Positions 33,153-41,745 of a DNA stretch of 64,000 nucleotides are shown here, one piece after another. The DNA comes from Clostridia bacterium (GTDB taxonomy: Bacteria > Bacillota > Clostridia > Oscillospirales > Acutalibacteraceae), in NCBI GenBank assembly GCA_024404115.1, contig JAKSQM010000008.1, positions 36,027 to 100,026 of the forward strand, read 5' to 3'. Each line of letters starts with the position of its first letter. Position 1 is the stretch's first letter. A program made the translations under genes and the position numbers. The notes under the pieces are model-generated. The model worked only from the letters and a program-made list of their open reading frames with translations. It ran no database searches and was not told the origin of the DNA.

Positions 33153-34682
33153 ATGAGCAACAAACCACTACTTATTGGATACCACACAAACGCCAACGCT
33201 TATTATAAAAAGAAGCAGGAGTTTTATGGCCCAGCCAAAGGCGGAGGGGGCGTTGACTTCATTCTTTGTCATCATGACCCCGATGAGAATCACACTGTAA
33301 CGCAAGACAGCGAAAGCGTAAAAGAGGTTATCTCTGCCATAAAAGACCTTGGTGCAGATTGCATTATCAACCACGAAAAGCAGAATTTTGTTGATGTTAC
33401 TGTTTCGGCAGATGGTTTTGACTGGGCAAATAAGGCGGACGGAACTCACCTTGTTGCTTTGCCCGAAGAATATCAAAAGGCAATGGCTTCTGAGGATAAT
33501 TTTATTGGCTTTATGTATGACGAATTTGAGCACGTTATTATTAACCGCAATGTTTCGCTGGCTCTTGCTTCAAAATTCAAAACAGATAAGCCTGCATTCC
33601 CAGTGATTAAAGAAAAGGATGCGATTAAGCAGTTTGACACTCTTTCAGCTCAGCTTAAAGAATATGCAGAAAAAATTAAATCCAACGGTGTAAAAATGCT
33701 TTGCGGAGAGCATGTTTTCCCTGTTCTTTTTCATGTATTTGCAAGAAATGGCATCATACCCAACTTTAAATCGCAAAAAGAATCCTGCTCAAATGTTCAG
33801 TTTGCTGTTGCGGCAGGTGCGGCTCTTCAATATGAAACTCCGCTTTTCAACTGTGTTGATTTGTGGTACAGGCTCACTTTCCCAGGTCATAGCGTTGAAG
33901 AAATGAAGTCAAATCTTGAATTTGCTTATCTCTGCGGTATCAACAGAGTGTATGTTGAGGCGGCAAGTGCTTTCTATGATAAAGACGATAATCAGAATGA
34001 ATACGGCAAAGCCTTTGATGAATTCACAAAAGAATACCGTGGCAAAGAGCGTGATTATGACATTCAGGATTATAAGCCCGAAATCGGCATAATTCGATAT
34101 GACGATTCATTCTGGGGTCAGGGCAGAATTCGCTTTTTGTGGCGTAATATGCTTATGGGTAACCCAAAAATCAAGGCAGACAAGCTTTCAAAAGAGTGGA
34201 TAAAGGTATTTAACATCATCACCCACGGCGAAACAGGCAACGGCGGAATCTGCAAAAGCAGAATTGAGCTTCGCTCTCTTACTCCTCACCGCTCCTTTGC
34301 ATCAATGAACGGTGCGGCTGTTTTTGATGATCAGGTCAAAAAAGAGAAGCTCCAGAGTCTGAAACTTTGCTTCCTTTGCGGAAGATATATTAGCGACAGT
34401 ACCCTTGAAGCGGTTAAAGAGCTTGTTAAAGAGAACGGTCTGACAGTTGTTACAACAAATAAATATGCTCCCGACGGATGCAAAAATAAAAAGCTCTTTG
34501 GCTTTACAGAAATAAGCAACGGCAAGGGCAAATGGATTGTTACAGATAATTTGAAATCCCGTGCTCTTAAAACCCGACTTAAAGAATTTCTTGGCAAAAA
34601 AGGTGAAATGACCTATCGTTTTGGCGATAAAACATTTAATTTAAAAATCTCTTCCAATGGCGAAACCTTTAAAGCTATCTGA
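33153..34682 (+). CDS. Unknown protein, possible TIM-barrel glycoside-hydrolase-like fold
   Basis: 509 residues, no signal peptide or membrane segment. Alternating beta-alpha patterning through about residue 310 and segments such as FIGFMYDEFEH and LCGEHVFPVLFH, each with a Glu at a strand end, suggest a TIM-barrel glycosidase-like domain. The C-terminal third (LCFLCGRYISDSTLEAVKEL, VVTTNKYAP) resembles a Rossmann-like or beta-galactosidase-trimerisation-like domain. I do not recognise the family with confidence. The ATG at 33153 follows a GGGGGG stretch by about seven bases. It lies 14 bases upstream of a PnuC-like gene and may share its transcript. Confidence 0.45.
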   Translation: MSNKPLLIGYHTNANAYYKKKQEFYGPAKGGGGVDFILCHHDPDENHTVTQDSESVKEVISAIKDLGADCIINHEKQNFVDVTVSADGFDWANKADGTHLVALPEEYQKAMASEDNFIGFMYDEFEHVIINRNVSLALASKFKTDKPAFPVIKEKDAIKQFDTLSAQLKEYAEKIKSNGVKMLCGEHVFPVLFHVFARNGIIPNFKSQKESCSNVQFAVAAGAALQYETPLFNCVDLWYRLTFPGHSVEEMKSNLEFAYLCGINRVYVEAASAFYDKDDNQNEYGKAFDEFTKEYRGKERDYDIQDYKPEIGIIRYDDSFWGQGRIRFLWRNMLMGNPKIKADKLSKEWIKVFNIITHGETGNGGICKSRIELRSLTPHRSFASMNGAAVFDDQVKKEKLQSLKLCFLCGRYISDSTLEAVKELVKENGLTVVTTNKYAPDGCKNKKLFGFTEISNGKGKWIVTDNLKSRALKTRLKEFLGKKGEMTYRFGDKTFNLKISSNGETFKAI

Positions 34683-34696
34683 ACGAAAGGCACAAT

Positions 34697-35443
34697 ATGA
34701 AATCTAAAATAAAAAAAATACTCAATTATTTCACAACATACGAAAAAATTTGGTTTTGCAGTATAATCATTCTTGCGTTTGTATTTGCATTCCTCTTCCC
34801 TGAGGAGGATATAGGCGGCGTAAACGGCAAAGTGATTATGGGACTTTACCTTCTTAATATTTTCACAAACATCCTTTGCGAGCTTCTTATTTCAAAGCAG
34901 AGCAAGTGGAATTTCCTTGTTTCGCTTGCGGTTGAAGCCACAGAAATTGCAATTTGCATTGTGTGCGCATACAGATTTGCCACAATGGCGTCAACTATCT
35001 TTTTCTGGATTCCCTGCGACATTGCAAGCTTTATCAACTGGCACAGACATCCCGATAAGACCGAAAAAGAGCTGACACAGGTAAGAACGCTCCGTGGATG
35101 GCAGGAAATTATGATTCTTCTTGCAATTGGCGTCTGGACTGTTGGTATCGGCTACCTTCTTACAAAGTTCAGCCCCGAATACGGCATTCTTGCAGATAAC
35201 CCAGTTATGGAAAATGTTGTTTGCTATCTTGACGCTTGCTGTAGTGCTGTCGGCATTGCAAACGGCTTGTTCATTCTGTTCCGTTACCGTGAGCAGTGGT
35301 TCGCATGGTATCTCAGCGCAATCCTTGAAACTGCAATCAATATCATTTCAGGTCAGTGGGTTCTGCTGGTTCTTAAAGCAGGTTACTTCACCAACACAAC
35401 CTACGGCTATATTAAATGGACAAAATACATTAAAGAACACTAA
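34697..35443 (+). CDS. PnuC-family nicotinamide riboside/vitamin transporter
   Basis: 248 residues with about seven membrane helices. The FINWHRHPDKTEKELTQVR loop, the EQWFAWYLSAI segment and the closing VLKAGYFTNTTYGYIKW are typical of PnuC proteins, which move nicotinamide riboside by facilitated diffusion coupled to phosphorylation inside the cell. Related subfamilies (PnuT, PnuX) carry thiamine or riboflavin, and I cannot separate them here. No TPP, FMN or NadR-like control site was seen. The start has AAAGG upstream. Confidence 0.8.
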   Translation: MKSKIKKILNYFTTYEKIWFCSIIILAFVFAFLFPEEDIGGVNGKVIMGLYLLNIFTNILCELLISKQSKWNFLVSLAVEATEIAICIVCAYRFATMASTIFFWIPCDIASFINWHRHPDKTEKELTQVRTLRGWQEIMILLAIGVWTVGIGYLLTKFSPEYGILADNPVMENVVCYLDACCSAVGIANGLFILFRYREQWFAWYLSAILETAINIISGQWVLLVLKAGYFTNTTYGYIKWTKYIKEH

Positions 35444-35448
35444 TTCAA

Positions 35449-35480
35449 AAGGAGCTGGCTTTGCTGGCTCCTTGATTTTT
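35449..35480. terminator. Bidirectional terminator between converging genes
   Basis: AAGGAGC (35449-35455) pairs with GCTCCTT (35467-35473). GATTTTT follows on the plus strand, and TTTTG follows on the minus strand. It serves the PnuC-like gene and the permease gene ending at 35479. Confidence 0.8.
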
Positions 35481-36762
35481 ATATAAGACTTTTATATGTC
35501 AGCCACACAAGCACATACCCTGTGAAAACCGCCGTGAGAGTGAATGGCACGCTGATTTTCATAAATTCAGAGGATTTCACCTCATATCCTGCTCTTTTTA
35601 AAATTCCTGTTGCGGTTATGTTTGCGCTTGCACCAATGGGGGTCAGATTACCGCCGAGGGTTGCACCTGTCAGCAACCCAAAATAAAGAATCGTAGGGTT
35701 AATTCCCATTGCGGTGCCGATTGCCTGCGTTACTGGCAGCATTGTGGCAACATAAGGTATGTTATCAATAAATGCAGAGAAAAGAACAGATGCCCACACA
35801 AGAATCGTGTAAATCAAAAACACATTGTTTCCGCTGAATTTAACAAACAGATTGCCAATATCCTGCACCACGCCTGCGTGGGTAAGTCCGCCAATCACAA
35901 TAAAAAGCCCAGAGAGCAACAGGAGCGTGTCATAGTCAATATCTTTGATTATTTTCACAGCACCCCGTATGCTTTTATTTTTCACCGAATCATAAATAAT
36001 CCCCACAATCATCATCACCACGCAGATAGCGCCGCTTGTTACAGACGGCTTTTTGCTGGCAGGGATGAATGACGCAAAAATTAAAAGAAGAATTGTAAAT
36101 GAGAGAATGCAGGTGGGAATGTAATCGTCAACAATTGTCAGCCCCATGTGGCTGATTTTTTGCGTGTCTTTTCTGAAAGCAAAAATTAAAACAACAGTTG
36201 CCGCCAACGCACCTAACTGAACTATCCAGAAAAGTCCCATTTTGCCCTTGAAAATAAAGAAATCAAGAAAATCCATGTTGGCATATCCGCCAAGCATAAT
36301 TGATGTTGTGTCGCCCACAAGCGTTGCAACACCTTGCAGATTTGAAGCAACCGCAATGGCGATTATGCTTTTAACAGGCGAAATTTTAAGCTTCTTTGCA
36401 ATATTTATGGCAATTGGCGCAACCATCAGCACCGTTGCCACATTATCCACAAAAGCAGATATAACCCCTGCAAAAAGTGAAAGTGTGATTATCGCCCATT
36501 TAACGCTTTTTGTTTTTCTTATAAGAATATCTGCAAGCAGTGCAGGCATACCCGATTTAATAAAAAGCGAAACAATGCCCATTGTGCCTGTTATCATCAT
36601 CAGCACATTAAAATCAATTGTGCTGAGCATTTCTTTAAGCGGAATAATGCCTGCTATCACTGTTGCGGCTGCGGCGGCGAGTGCCACATATTTTCGCTTT
36701 TTTTGAAATGTGAGCAAGCCTATGTAAGTGGTGATAAAAATTATCAAAGCCGATATTTTCAT
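35479..36762 (-). CDS. ArsB/CitM (ion transporter superfamily) permease
   Basis: 427 residues with about 11-12 membrane helices in two inverted halves. Each half has the family hairpin region: VASNLQGVATLVGDTTS in the first and GATLGGNLTPIGASANI in the second. These resemble ArsB, SLC13/CitMHS and NhaD-type carriers, which move arsenite, di- or tricarboxylates, sulfate or Na+/H+. No arsenic regulator or TrkA-C domain is adjacent, so the substrate stays open. It is a single gene with AAAGGCAG upstream of the ATG. Confidence 0.78.
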   Translation of the reverse strand: MKISALIIFITTYIGLLTFQKKRKYVALAAAAATVIAGIIPLKEMLSTIDFNVLMMITGTMGIVSLFIKSGMPALLADILIRKTKSVKWAIITLSLFAGVISAFVDNVATVLMVAPIAINIAKKLKISPVKSIIAIAVASNLQGVATLVGDTTSIMLGGYANMDFLDFFIFKGKMGLFWIVQLGALAATVVLIFAFRKDTQKISHMGLTIVDDYIPTCILSFTILLLIFASFIPASKKPSVTSGAICVVMMIVGIIYDSVKNKSIRGAVKIIKDIDYDTLLLLSGLFIVIGGLTHAGVVQDIGNLFVKFSGNNVFLIYTILVWASVLFSAFIDNIPYVATMLPVTQAIGTAMGINPTILYFGLLTGATLGGNLTPIGASANITATGILKRAGYEVKSSEFMKISVPFTLTAVFTGYVLVWLTYKSLI

Positions 36763-36886
36763 TTATTTTCTGCCTTTCATAATAGTTAATTAAGTGTAAC
36801 ACAACCGACGGGTCGAAAATTGAAGCATCCTGCATGAGGGATAATTTTTATTCGGCAAGATTTAGCATACTTTTCTCTGTTGCGTG

Positions 36887-36915
36887 TTGTATAATTATGT
36901 AGTCCGTGATATAAT
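36887..36915 (+). promoter_or_regulatory. Promoter for the GH3 lipoprotein operon
   Basis: TTGTAT (36887-36892), a 17-base spacer and a perfect TATAAT (36910-36915), 22 bases before the first start codon. Confidence 0.6.
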
Positions 36916-36937
36916 TATATAAATTTGAGGTGGTAAT

Positions 36938-37201
36938 ATGATGAAAATAATAAAATACGCAGGTCAGCCATTTTGTATTTTACTTTATATAGTGGCAATT
37001 TATTGCGCTGTGGTGAAAACACCAATTCCGCTGATTGCCCTTTTTGTTATGCACCTTAGCGAATATTTTATAATCGGCAAAAAGACAGGCAAAGAAAAAG
37101 AGCTTCCGCAGTGGAAGGCTCTTGTAAACTGCCTTTTATTTGGTTTCACATGGTGGCTGCCTTTAAGAAAATCAACTGAGGGGTCAGAACTGCAAAAATG
37201 A
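36938..37201 (+). CDS. Small membrane protein of unknown function
   Basis: 87 residues, GAGGTGG upstream. Two to three hydrophobic segments (about 8-26, 27-46 and 62-75) are split by a charged loop, GKKTGKEKELPQW. I do not recognise the family. Its stop overlaps the start of the GH3 lipoprotein gene by four bases (ATGA), so it is translationally coupled to it and may help its export or turnover. Confidence 0.65.
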   Translation: MMKIIKYAGQPFCILLYIVAIYCAVVKTPIPLIALFVMHLSEYFIIGKKTGKEKELPQWKALVNCLLFGFTWWLPLRKSTEGSELQK

Positions 37202-38493
37202 AAATTATTAAGCGAATATTCCTTTTGATGTTGATTTTGTCGCTCCTGTGCTCATGCAAGGCACCAAAAAAAGAAAAAAAACCAGTAAACGGCAAAACAA
37301 CAACCGTAACAACTACAATAACTACTCCAACAACTGAAAATACAACCACCACAACAACTACTACAACGACCACAACCACCACAACAACGACTACCACAAC
37401 CGTTGACCCTGTAAAAAGCAGAACGCAGCAGCTGATAAGCTCAATGACCCTTGAAGAAAAGGTGGGCCAGCTGTTTATGGTTTTCCCCGAAACGCTTTCG
37501 GGCATTGACACTTATGTTGGACTTAATGACGGCATCGGCAAAAACGCTGTTGTTTCCGCTTCGGGCGATATTAAAGCCGCCATTCAGAAATATCACCTTG
37601 GCGGTGTAATAATGTTTGCGCAGAATATCGTGTCCCCTCAGCAGATAACAGTTTTTAACAGAGAGCTTCAAAGTGCGTCAAAAATCCCCATGTTTATTGC
37701 TGTTGACGAAGAGGGCGGATTTGTTGCCCGACTTGCAGGCAATAAAAATTTCAATCTGCCAAAATATTCAAGTGCGGCGGCGGTTGGCTCATCAGGCAAA
37801 GAGGCTGACGCATTTAAAATGGGCGAGAGCATCGGCGCTTACCTTAAACAATACGGATTTAACATCGACTTTGCACCTGTTGCAGATGTAAATTCAAACC
37901 CCGACAATCCCATAATTGGCAGACGCTCATTCTCTGCTAACCCTTTGATGGCTTCAAAGCTCTCTGGTGCGGCGGCAAAGGGTCTTGCCTCAAAGGGAAT
38001 TATGCCAACATTCAAGCATTTCCCAGGGCATGGCGACACTGCGGAGGATAGCCATGTGAGCCTTGCGGTGAATTATCACAACCTTGACAGGCTTATGAAA
38101 GATGATTGGCAGCCGTATATCAATAATGACCTTAGCCACAGTGCTGTTATGGTGGGGCATATTGCCCTTCCAAATGTTACAGGCAGCCGAAAAAGTGCCG
38201 CCCTTGACAAGGATGTTGTTACCGGCTACCTTAGAGAAAAATTAGGTTTTGACGGACTTGTAATCACCGATTCGCTTAAAATGCAGGGTGTTACAAATTA
38301 TTATGAAACAGGCGAAGCGGCTGTGATGGCAATAAACGCAGGGTGCGATATTATCCTTATGCCGCAGAATTTTGTAAAAGCATATAATGCGGTGCTTGAA
38401 GCTGTTAAAAACGGCAAAATCACGCAGGAAAGGCTTAATGAGAGCCTTGAAAGAATTCTTTCAGAAAAAGTTTATTACGGAATAGCTAAATAA
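37198..38493 (+). CDS. GH3 beta-N-acetylhexosaminidase (NagZ-like), surface lipoprotein with poly-Thr linker
   Basis: 431 residues. A lipoprotein signal (LMLILSLLCSC, with Cys20 the likely lipidated residue) is followed by a linker dominated by Thr (about residues 35-68, including an unbroken run of 20). The GH3 domain follows: AVDEEGGFVARL, KHFPGHGDTAEDSH with the His/Asp acid-base pair typical of NagZ, and the nucleophile Asp in LVITDSLKMQG. It probably trims GlcNAc from peptidoglycan fragments or host glycans at the outer membrane face. The Thr run may be glycosylated in the manner of other surface linkers. Confidence 0.9.
   Translation: MKIIKRIFLLMLILSLLCSCKAPKKEKKPVNGKTTTVTTTITTPTTENTTTTTTTTTTTTTTTTTTTTVDPVKSRTQQLISSMTLEEKVGQLFMVFPETLSGIDTYVGLNDGIGKNAVVSASGDIKAAIQKYHLGGVIMFAQNIVSPQQITVFNRELQSASKIPMFIAVDEEGGFVARLAGNKNFNLPKYSSAAAVGSSGKEADAFKMGESIGAYLKQYGFNIDFAPVADVNSNPDNPIIGRRSFSANPLMASKLSGAAAKGLASKGIMPTFKHFPGHGDTAEDSHVSLAVNYHNLDRLMKDDWQPYINNDLSHSAVMVGHIALPNVTGSRKSAALDKDVVTGYLREKLGFDGLVITDSLKMQGVTNYYETGEAAVMAINAGCDIILMPQNFVKAYNAVLEAVKNGKITQERLNESLERILSEKVYYGIAK
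37304..37407 (+). repeat. Low-complexity Thr-codon tract
   Basis: A run of ACA/ACC/ACT/ACG codons encodes a Thr-rich linker of about 34 residues. Codon use is mixed rather than a pure triplet repeat, which argues for selection on the protein and reduces slippage. Confidence 0.85.
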
Positions 38494-38494
38494 A

Positions 38495-38527
38495 AAATGG
38501 CAGGAAGATTCGCTCTTTCTGCCATTT
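38495..38527. terminator. Bidirectional terminator between converging genes
   Basis: AAATGGCAG (38495-38503) pairs with CTGCCATTT (38519-38527), with an inner GAAGA/TCTTTC pairing. On the minus strand the stem is followed by a T-run, and on the plus strand by a weaker AAGTTTAATT. Confidence 0.75.
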
Positions 38528-38531
38528 AAGT

Positions 38532-39794
38532 TTAATTGTTAAGGGATTGTTCCCATTTTCTTTTAAGCTCCGCTTTTTCTTCTTCTGTGTAAATGTGAGC
38601 AGGGTATGATGACACGGGTAGCGTCTTATCACCTGCAACTTTTTTATCTGTGCAGGCAATGTCATTTCTATAAAGATCTCTGTCCTCTTTTTTTCTGAAA
38701 TCGGGCATTTTCATAGGTACACTGCCGTTGAGAATACTTCTGTGCGCCAAAAGACCGCACATTCCCATATCGACAGCCTGATAAACATCAATCGCCCACT
38801 TGCCGTCCTCTTTGCCAAGTATTTTTTGAATAAAGAAGTGCGTTGCATAAAAATCGCTTCCGCCGTGGGATTCCATACCAGAACTTCTGCGAAGCTCAAC
38901 AGAAACAAACGGTTCTGGGGTGTAAATCTCTTTTGTTCCTCTGTCCCCTGCGGTTTCAAGTGTGCCATCCTCAAAATAGCACAAAACATCGTCATTTTCA
39001 AGGTTGCCAAGGTATCCAAGGCTTCCGTAAAGGCTGTAATAATTGTTTTTCGGGCGTTTAAGTCCGCCGTGAATGCTTTCAACAATTGCACCGTTTTCAA
39101 GGCGAATCATTTCAATTCCGTTGGTATGACCTGTGGCACTGCCAACCTGTCTGAATGGCTCCATGGGTAGCGTTTCGTATCCTGTAACCTCAACAGGGCG
39201 GGAGTTTGCCATCATCAGCACAGGACCGAGGGAATGGGTGCAATAAAATGTTGGCGGCATTTGGTTTCGCCAATGTTCAGTGTCGCCATATGTCAGGTCA
39301 AGCCAGTCAGCAGAGCAATCGTGAATATAATCGCACTGAGCAAAGTGAAGCTCGCCAATATCGCCTTTCTGAAATCTGCGCCACATTTCAAAAGTGTCGC
39401 TCATATAGCAATAATTTTCTGCATAGGTGTAAACCATGCCGGTTTCTTCAACGGCTTCAATCAGTGCAACAGCCTCCGCAGGGTTCTGGCAGGGCAAAAC
39501 CTCGCTCATAACATGCTTGCCCGCTTTCATAGCCTTAACAGCAAAGGGTGCGTGCTCATTTGCAAAATTTGCCAAAACAACAGCGTCAATATCTGTCTTT
39601 ATAAATTCATCAAAATCGGTGTATATTGCAATGTCTTTGCCAAATTCCTTGCAGAATTTATGTGCCCGCTCCAGCGCAGGCTCAAAGTTATCGCAAATTG
39701 CCGTCAGCTCAGCATCGGGATGCGTTGCCAAAACTCTCATCATGGTTTCGCCTCGTCTTGCACCCATAACACCTATTCTGAGTTTTCTTTCCAT
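38532..39794 (-). CDS. Gfo/Idh/MocA-family NAD(P)-dependent oxidoreductase
   Basis: 420 residues. The N-terminal Rossmann domain (IGVMGARRGETMM, then ELTAICD and AVVLANF) is followed by the family C-terminal beta-sheet domain. The usual EKP motif reads SEVLPCQNP, so the conserved Lys is replaced; substrate or chemistry may differ. A TIM-barrel sugar isomerase and a hydroxyacid dehydrogenase lie divergently, suggesting oxidation or epimerisation of a sugar or inositol. The ATG at 39794 follows GGAGTGAT; a 20-residue longer frame lacks a ribosome site and would overlap the promoter. Confidence 0.82.
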   Translation of the reverse strand: MERKLRIGVMGARRGETMMRVLATHPDAELTAICDNFEPALERAHKFCKEFGKDIAIYTDFDEFIKTDIDAVVLANFANEHAPFAVKAMKAGKHVMSEVLPCQNPAEAVALIEAVEETGMVYTYAENYCYMSDTFEMWRRFQKGDIGELHFAQCDYIHDCSADWLDLTYGDTEHWRNQMPPTFYCTHSLGPVLMMANSRPVEVTGYETLPMEPFRQVGSATGHTNGIEMIRLENGAIVESIHGGLKRPKNNYYSLYGSLGYLGNLENDDVLCYFEDGTLETAGDRGTKEIYTPEPFVSVELRRSSGMESHGGSDFYATHFFIQKILGKEDGKWAIDVYQAVDMGMCGLLAHRSILNGSVPMKMPDFRKKEDRDLYRNDIACTDKKVAGDKTLPVSSYPAHIYTEEEKAELKRKWEQSLNN

Positions 39795-39825
39795 ATTATC
39801 ACTCCAATTGGTTTGTTGTGATTTA

Positions 39826-39854
39826 ATAATACAATTTTGCTGGTAAAAAATCAA
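39826..39854 (-). promoter_or_regulatory. Promoter for the Gfo/Idh gene
   Basis: On the minus strand TTGATT (39854-39849), a 17-base spacer and TATTAT (39831-39826), 32 bases before the start codon. Confidence 0.6.
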
Positions 39855-39862
39855 CAGGGTTA

Positions 39863-39891
39863 TTGAATTTGTTGACCGTTTAATTTAAAAT
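39863..39891 (+). promoter_or_regulatory. Promoter for the hydroxyacid dehydrogenase operon
   Basis: TTGAAT (39863-39868), a 17-base spacer and TAAAAT (39886-39891). It lies eight bases from the opposing promoter, so one regulator between them could control both directions. Confidence 0.55.
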
Positions 39892-39916
39892 AGAGTAAGA
39901 ACAGGAGGGGAATATT

Positions 39917-40933
39917 ATGTATAAACCAACAGGTGCATTTTTTAGCAATAAAAAGGCTATCGACAATGCTTTTTCGCCAGAAATTCAAAAATTGCTTTCA
40001 ACAGAGCTTAATATGCTGGATGATTATTATTCCGATCATTTTTTTAAGTCAGGCAACAGCAGATTTTTGCCCCTTAATAATGTGGAATACATATTTTCAA
40101 CATGGGGAATGCCTGCCCTTTCAGAATCAGAGATAGAAAGATACCTGCCAAGATTAAAGGCGGTGTTTTATGCGGCAGGCACAGTTCAGCCTTTTGCAAG
40201 ACCTTTTATGAAAAGAGGGGTAAAGATTTTCTCTGCGTGGGGAGCAAATGCTGTTCCAGTGGCAGAAACAGTTGTATCTGAAATCATCCTTGCAAATAAA
40301 GGCTTTTTTCAGACCCTCCACCGTGGCGGAGAAGCTTTTTGGCAGGAGCGTTATGTTGGCACTCCGCATGTGGGCAATTACAACACATCCGTTGGCATTA
40401 TTGGCGCAGGAATGATTGGCACAATGGTCATTGAAAGATTGAAGCAATATAAGCTGAATGTGAAAGTGTTTGATGTTTTTATGTCAGAGGAAAGGGCAAA
40501 AGAACTTGGGGTTGAAAAGGTAAATTCGCTTCCACAGCTTTTTAAGGAGTGCCACGTGGTATCAAATCACCTTGCAAACAACCCTCAAACAGTGAATATG
40601 ATAGATAAAACCTGTTTTGATTTGATGGAGCCAAACGGCATTTTTCTCAACACAGGCAGAGGTCAGCAGGTGGTTGAAAGTGATCTGATACAGGCTTTAA
40701 AGGATTGCCCCAGCCGTTGTGCCGTCCTTGATGTAACCTACCCCGAACCGCCCGAAAACGGCAGTGAGCTTTATACTCTCAAGAATGTTTATCTCACGCC
40801 ACATATGGCAGGCTCAATCGGCAATGAGGTTCAGCGAATGGGCGAATATATGTATAGCGAATTTTTAGCTTTTAAAAATAACAGACCTGTAAAGTACGAG
40901 GTCAGCGAAAAAATGCTTGAAACAATGGCTTGA
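39917..40933 (+). CDS. D-isomer-specific 2-hydroxyacid dehydrogenase
   Basis: 338 residues. NAD-binding GIIGAGMIGTMV (about 160) is followed by the catalytic Arg in LNTGRGQQVVE, Glu in TYPEPPENGSELY, and His in YLTPHMAGS, the usual Arg-Glu-His set. The N-terminal substrate domain is divergent. Reaction: 2-hydroxyacid to 2-ketoacid with NAD. GGAGGGG precedes the ATG. It is followed after nine bases by a sugar isomerase-like gene and divergent from a Gfo/Idh gene, so a sugar-acid pathway is likely; the exact substrate is unknown. Confidence 0.87.
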   Translation: MYKPTGAFFSNKKAIDNAFSPEIQKLLSTELNMLDDYYSDHFFKSGNSRFLPLNNVEYIFSTWGMPALSESEIERYLPRLKAVFYAAGTVQPFARPFMKRGVKIFSAWGANAVPVAETVVSEIILANKGFFQTLHRGGEAFWQERYVGTPHVGNYNTSVGIIGAGMIGTMVIERLKQYKLNVKVFDVFMSEERAKELGVEKVNSLPQLFKECHVVSNHLANNPQTVNMIDKTCFDLMEPNGIFLNTGRGQQVVESDLIQALKDCPSRCAVLDVTYPEPPENGSELYTLKNVYLTPHMAGSIGNEVQRMGEYMYSEFLAFKNNRPVKYEVSEKMLETMA

Positions 40934-40942
40934 GGTGATTTT

Positions 40943-41701
40943 ATGATAAAATACGGACTTGTTTCTGTCAGCTTCCGTCCGCTTTCTTGTGAAGAAATAA
41001 TCTCTCTTGCGAAGCAAAGCGAGCTTGATGCAATTGAGTGGGGCGGCGATATTCATGTGCCTCACGGCGATTTTGAAAAGGCAAAGCATGTGGCATCACT
41101 TATGAAAACTGCAAATCTCGAAACATCCGCCTATGGCTCATATTATAAAGTGGGAACTTACGGCAAGGATTATAAAGAAGAATTTCAAAAAGTGCTTCAC
41201 ACAGCGGTGCTTTTAGGTGCGCCAGTTATCAGAATTTGGGCAGGCACCGAGGGCAGCGACACAATCAGCAGTGAGAAGCGAGCGGAAATTACCGACGAAT
41301 GTGTGAAAATAGCCGATATGGCAAAAAAAGAGGGCGTATCCGTTGCCTTTGAATGCCACAGATACACCTTGACGGATGATTATAATTCATCATTGAAGCT
41401 GATGAAAGAAACTGACAGGGATAACCTTAAAATGTTCTGGCAGCCAAATGAGGGCAAGAGCTTTGAATATAACCTCACCGCTCTCAAAGCTTTGCTGCCG
41501 TATATTATAAATGTTCACGTTTTCAACTGGCCAAAGCCAAATGTGCGCCTGCCGCTTAAAGATGGCGAAAAGGAATGGAAAGAATATTTTAAAATTCTTC
41601 ATTCTGATACTAAAGAGCATTTTTGCTCCCTTGAATTTATGCCCGACGATTCACCAAAATCACTTATAACAGAAGCGCAGGCAATGAAAAACTTTATATA
41701 A
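40943..41701 (+). CDS. Sugar phosphate isomerase/epimerase-like TIM barrel
   Basis: 252 residues of the xylose-isomerase-like (AP endonuclease 2) family. Metal-ligand positions can be proposed in LDAIEWGGD, VAFECHRYT, FWQPNEGK, INVHVFNW and the closing SLEFMPDD. Members isomerise or epimerise sugars, inosose or hydroxypyruvate. GAGGTGA for the start overlaps the end of the upstream gene, so the two genes form an operon, ended by a bidirectional terminator. Confidence 0.82.
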   Translation: MIKYGLVSVSFRPLSCEEIISLAKQSELDAIEWGGDIHVPHGDFEKAKHVASLMKTANLETSAYGSYYKVGTYGKDYKEEFQKVLHTAVLLGAPVIRIWAGTEGSDTISSEKRAEITDECVKIADMAKKEGVSVAFECHRYTLTDDYNSSLKLMKETDRDNLKMFWQPNEGKSFEYNLTALKALLPYIINVHVFNWPKPNVRLPLKDGEKEWKEYFKILHSDTKEHFCSLEFMPDDSPKSLITEAQAMKNFI

Positions 41702-41704
41702 AAT

Positions 41705-41737
41705 AAGGACGGAAGCTGTGTAGTCTCCGTCCTTTAA
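41705..41737. terminator. Bidirectional terminator between converging genes
   Basis: AAGGACGGA (41705-41713) pairs with TCCGTCCTT (41726-41734). It sits between the stop codons of the isomerase-like gene and the GPH transporter gene; the T-runs are short on both strands. Confidence 0.75.
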
Positions 41738-41745
41738 CATTTTAA

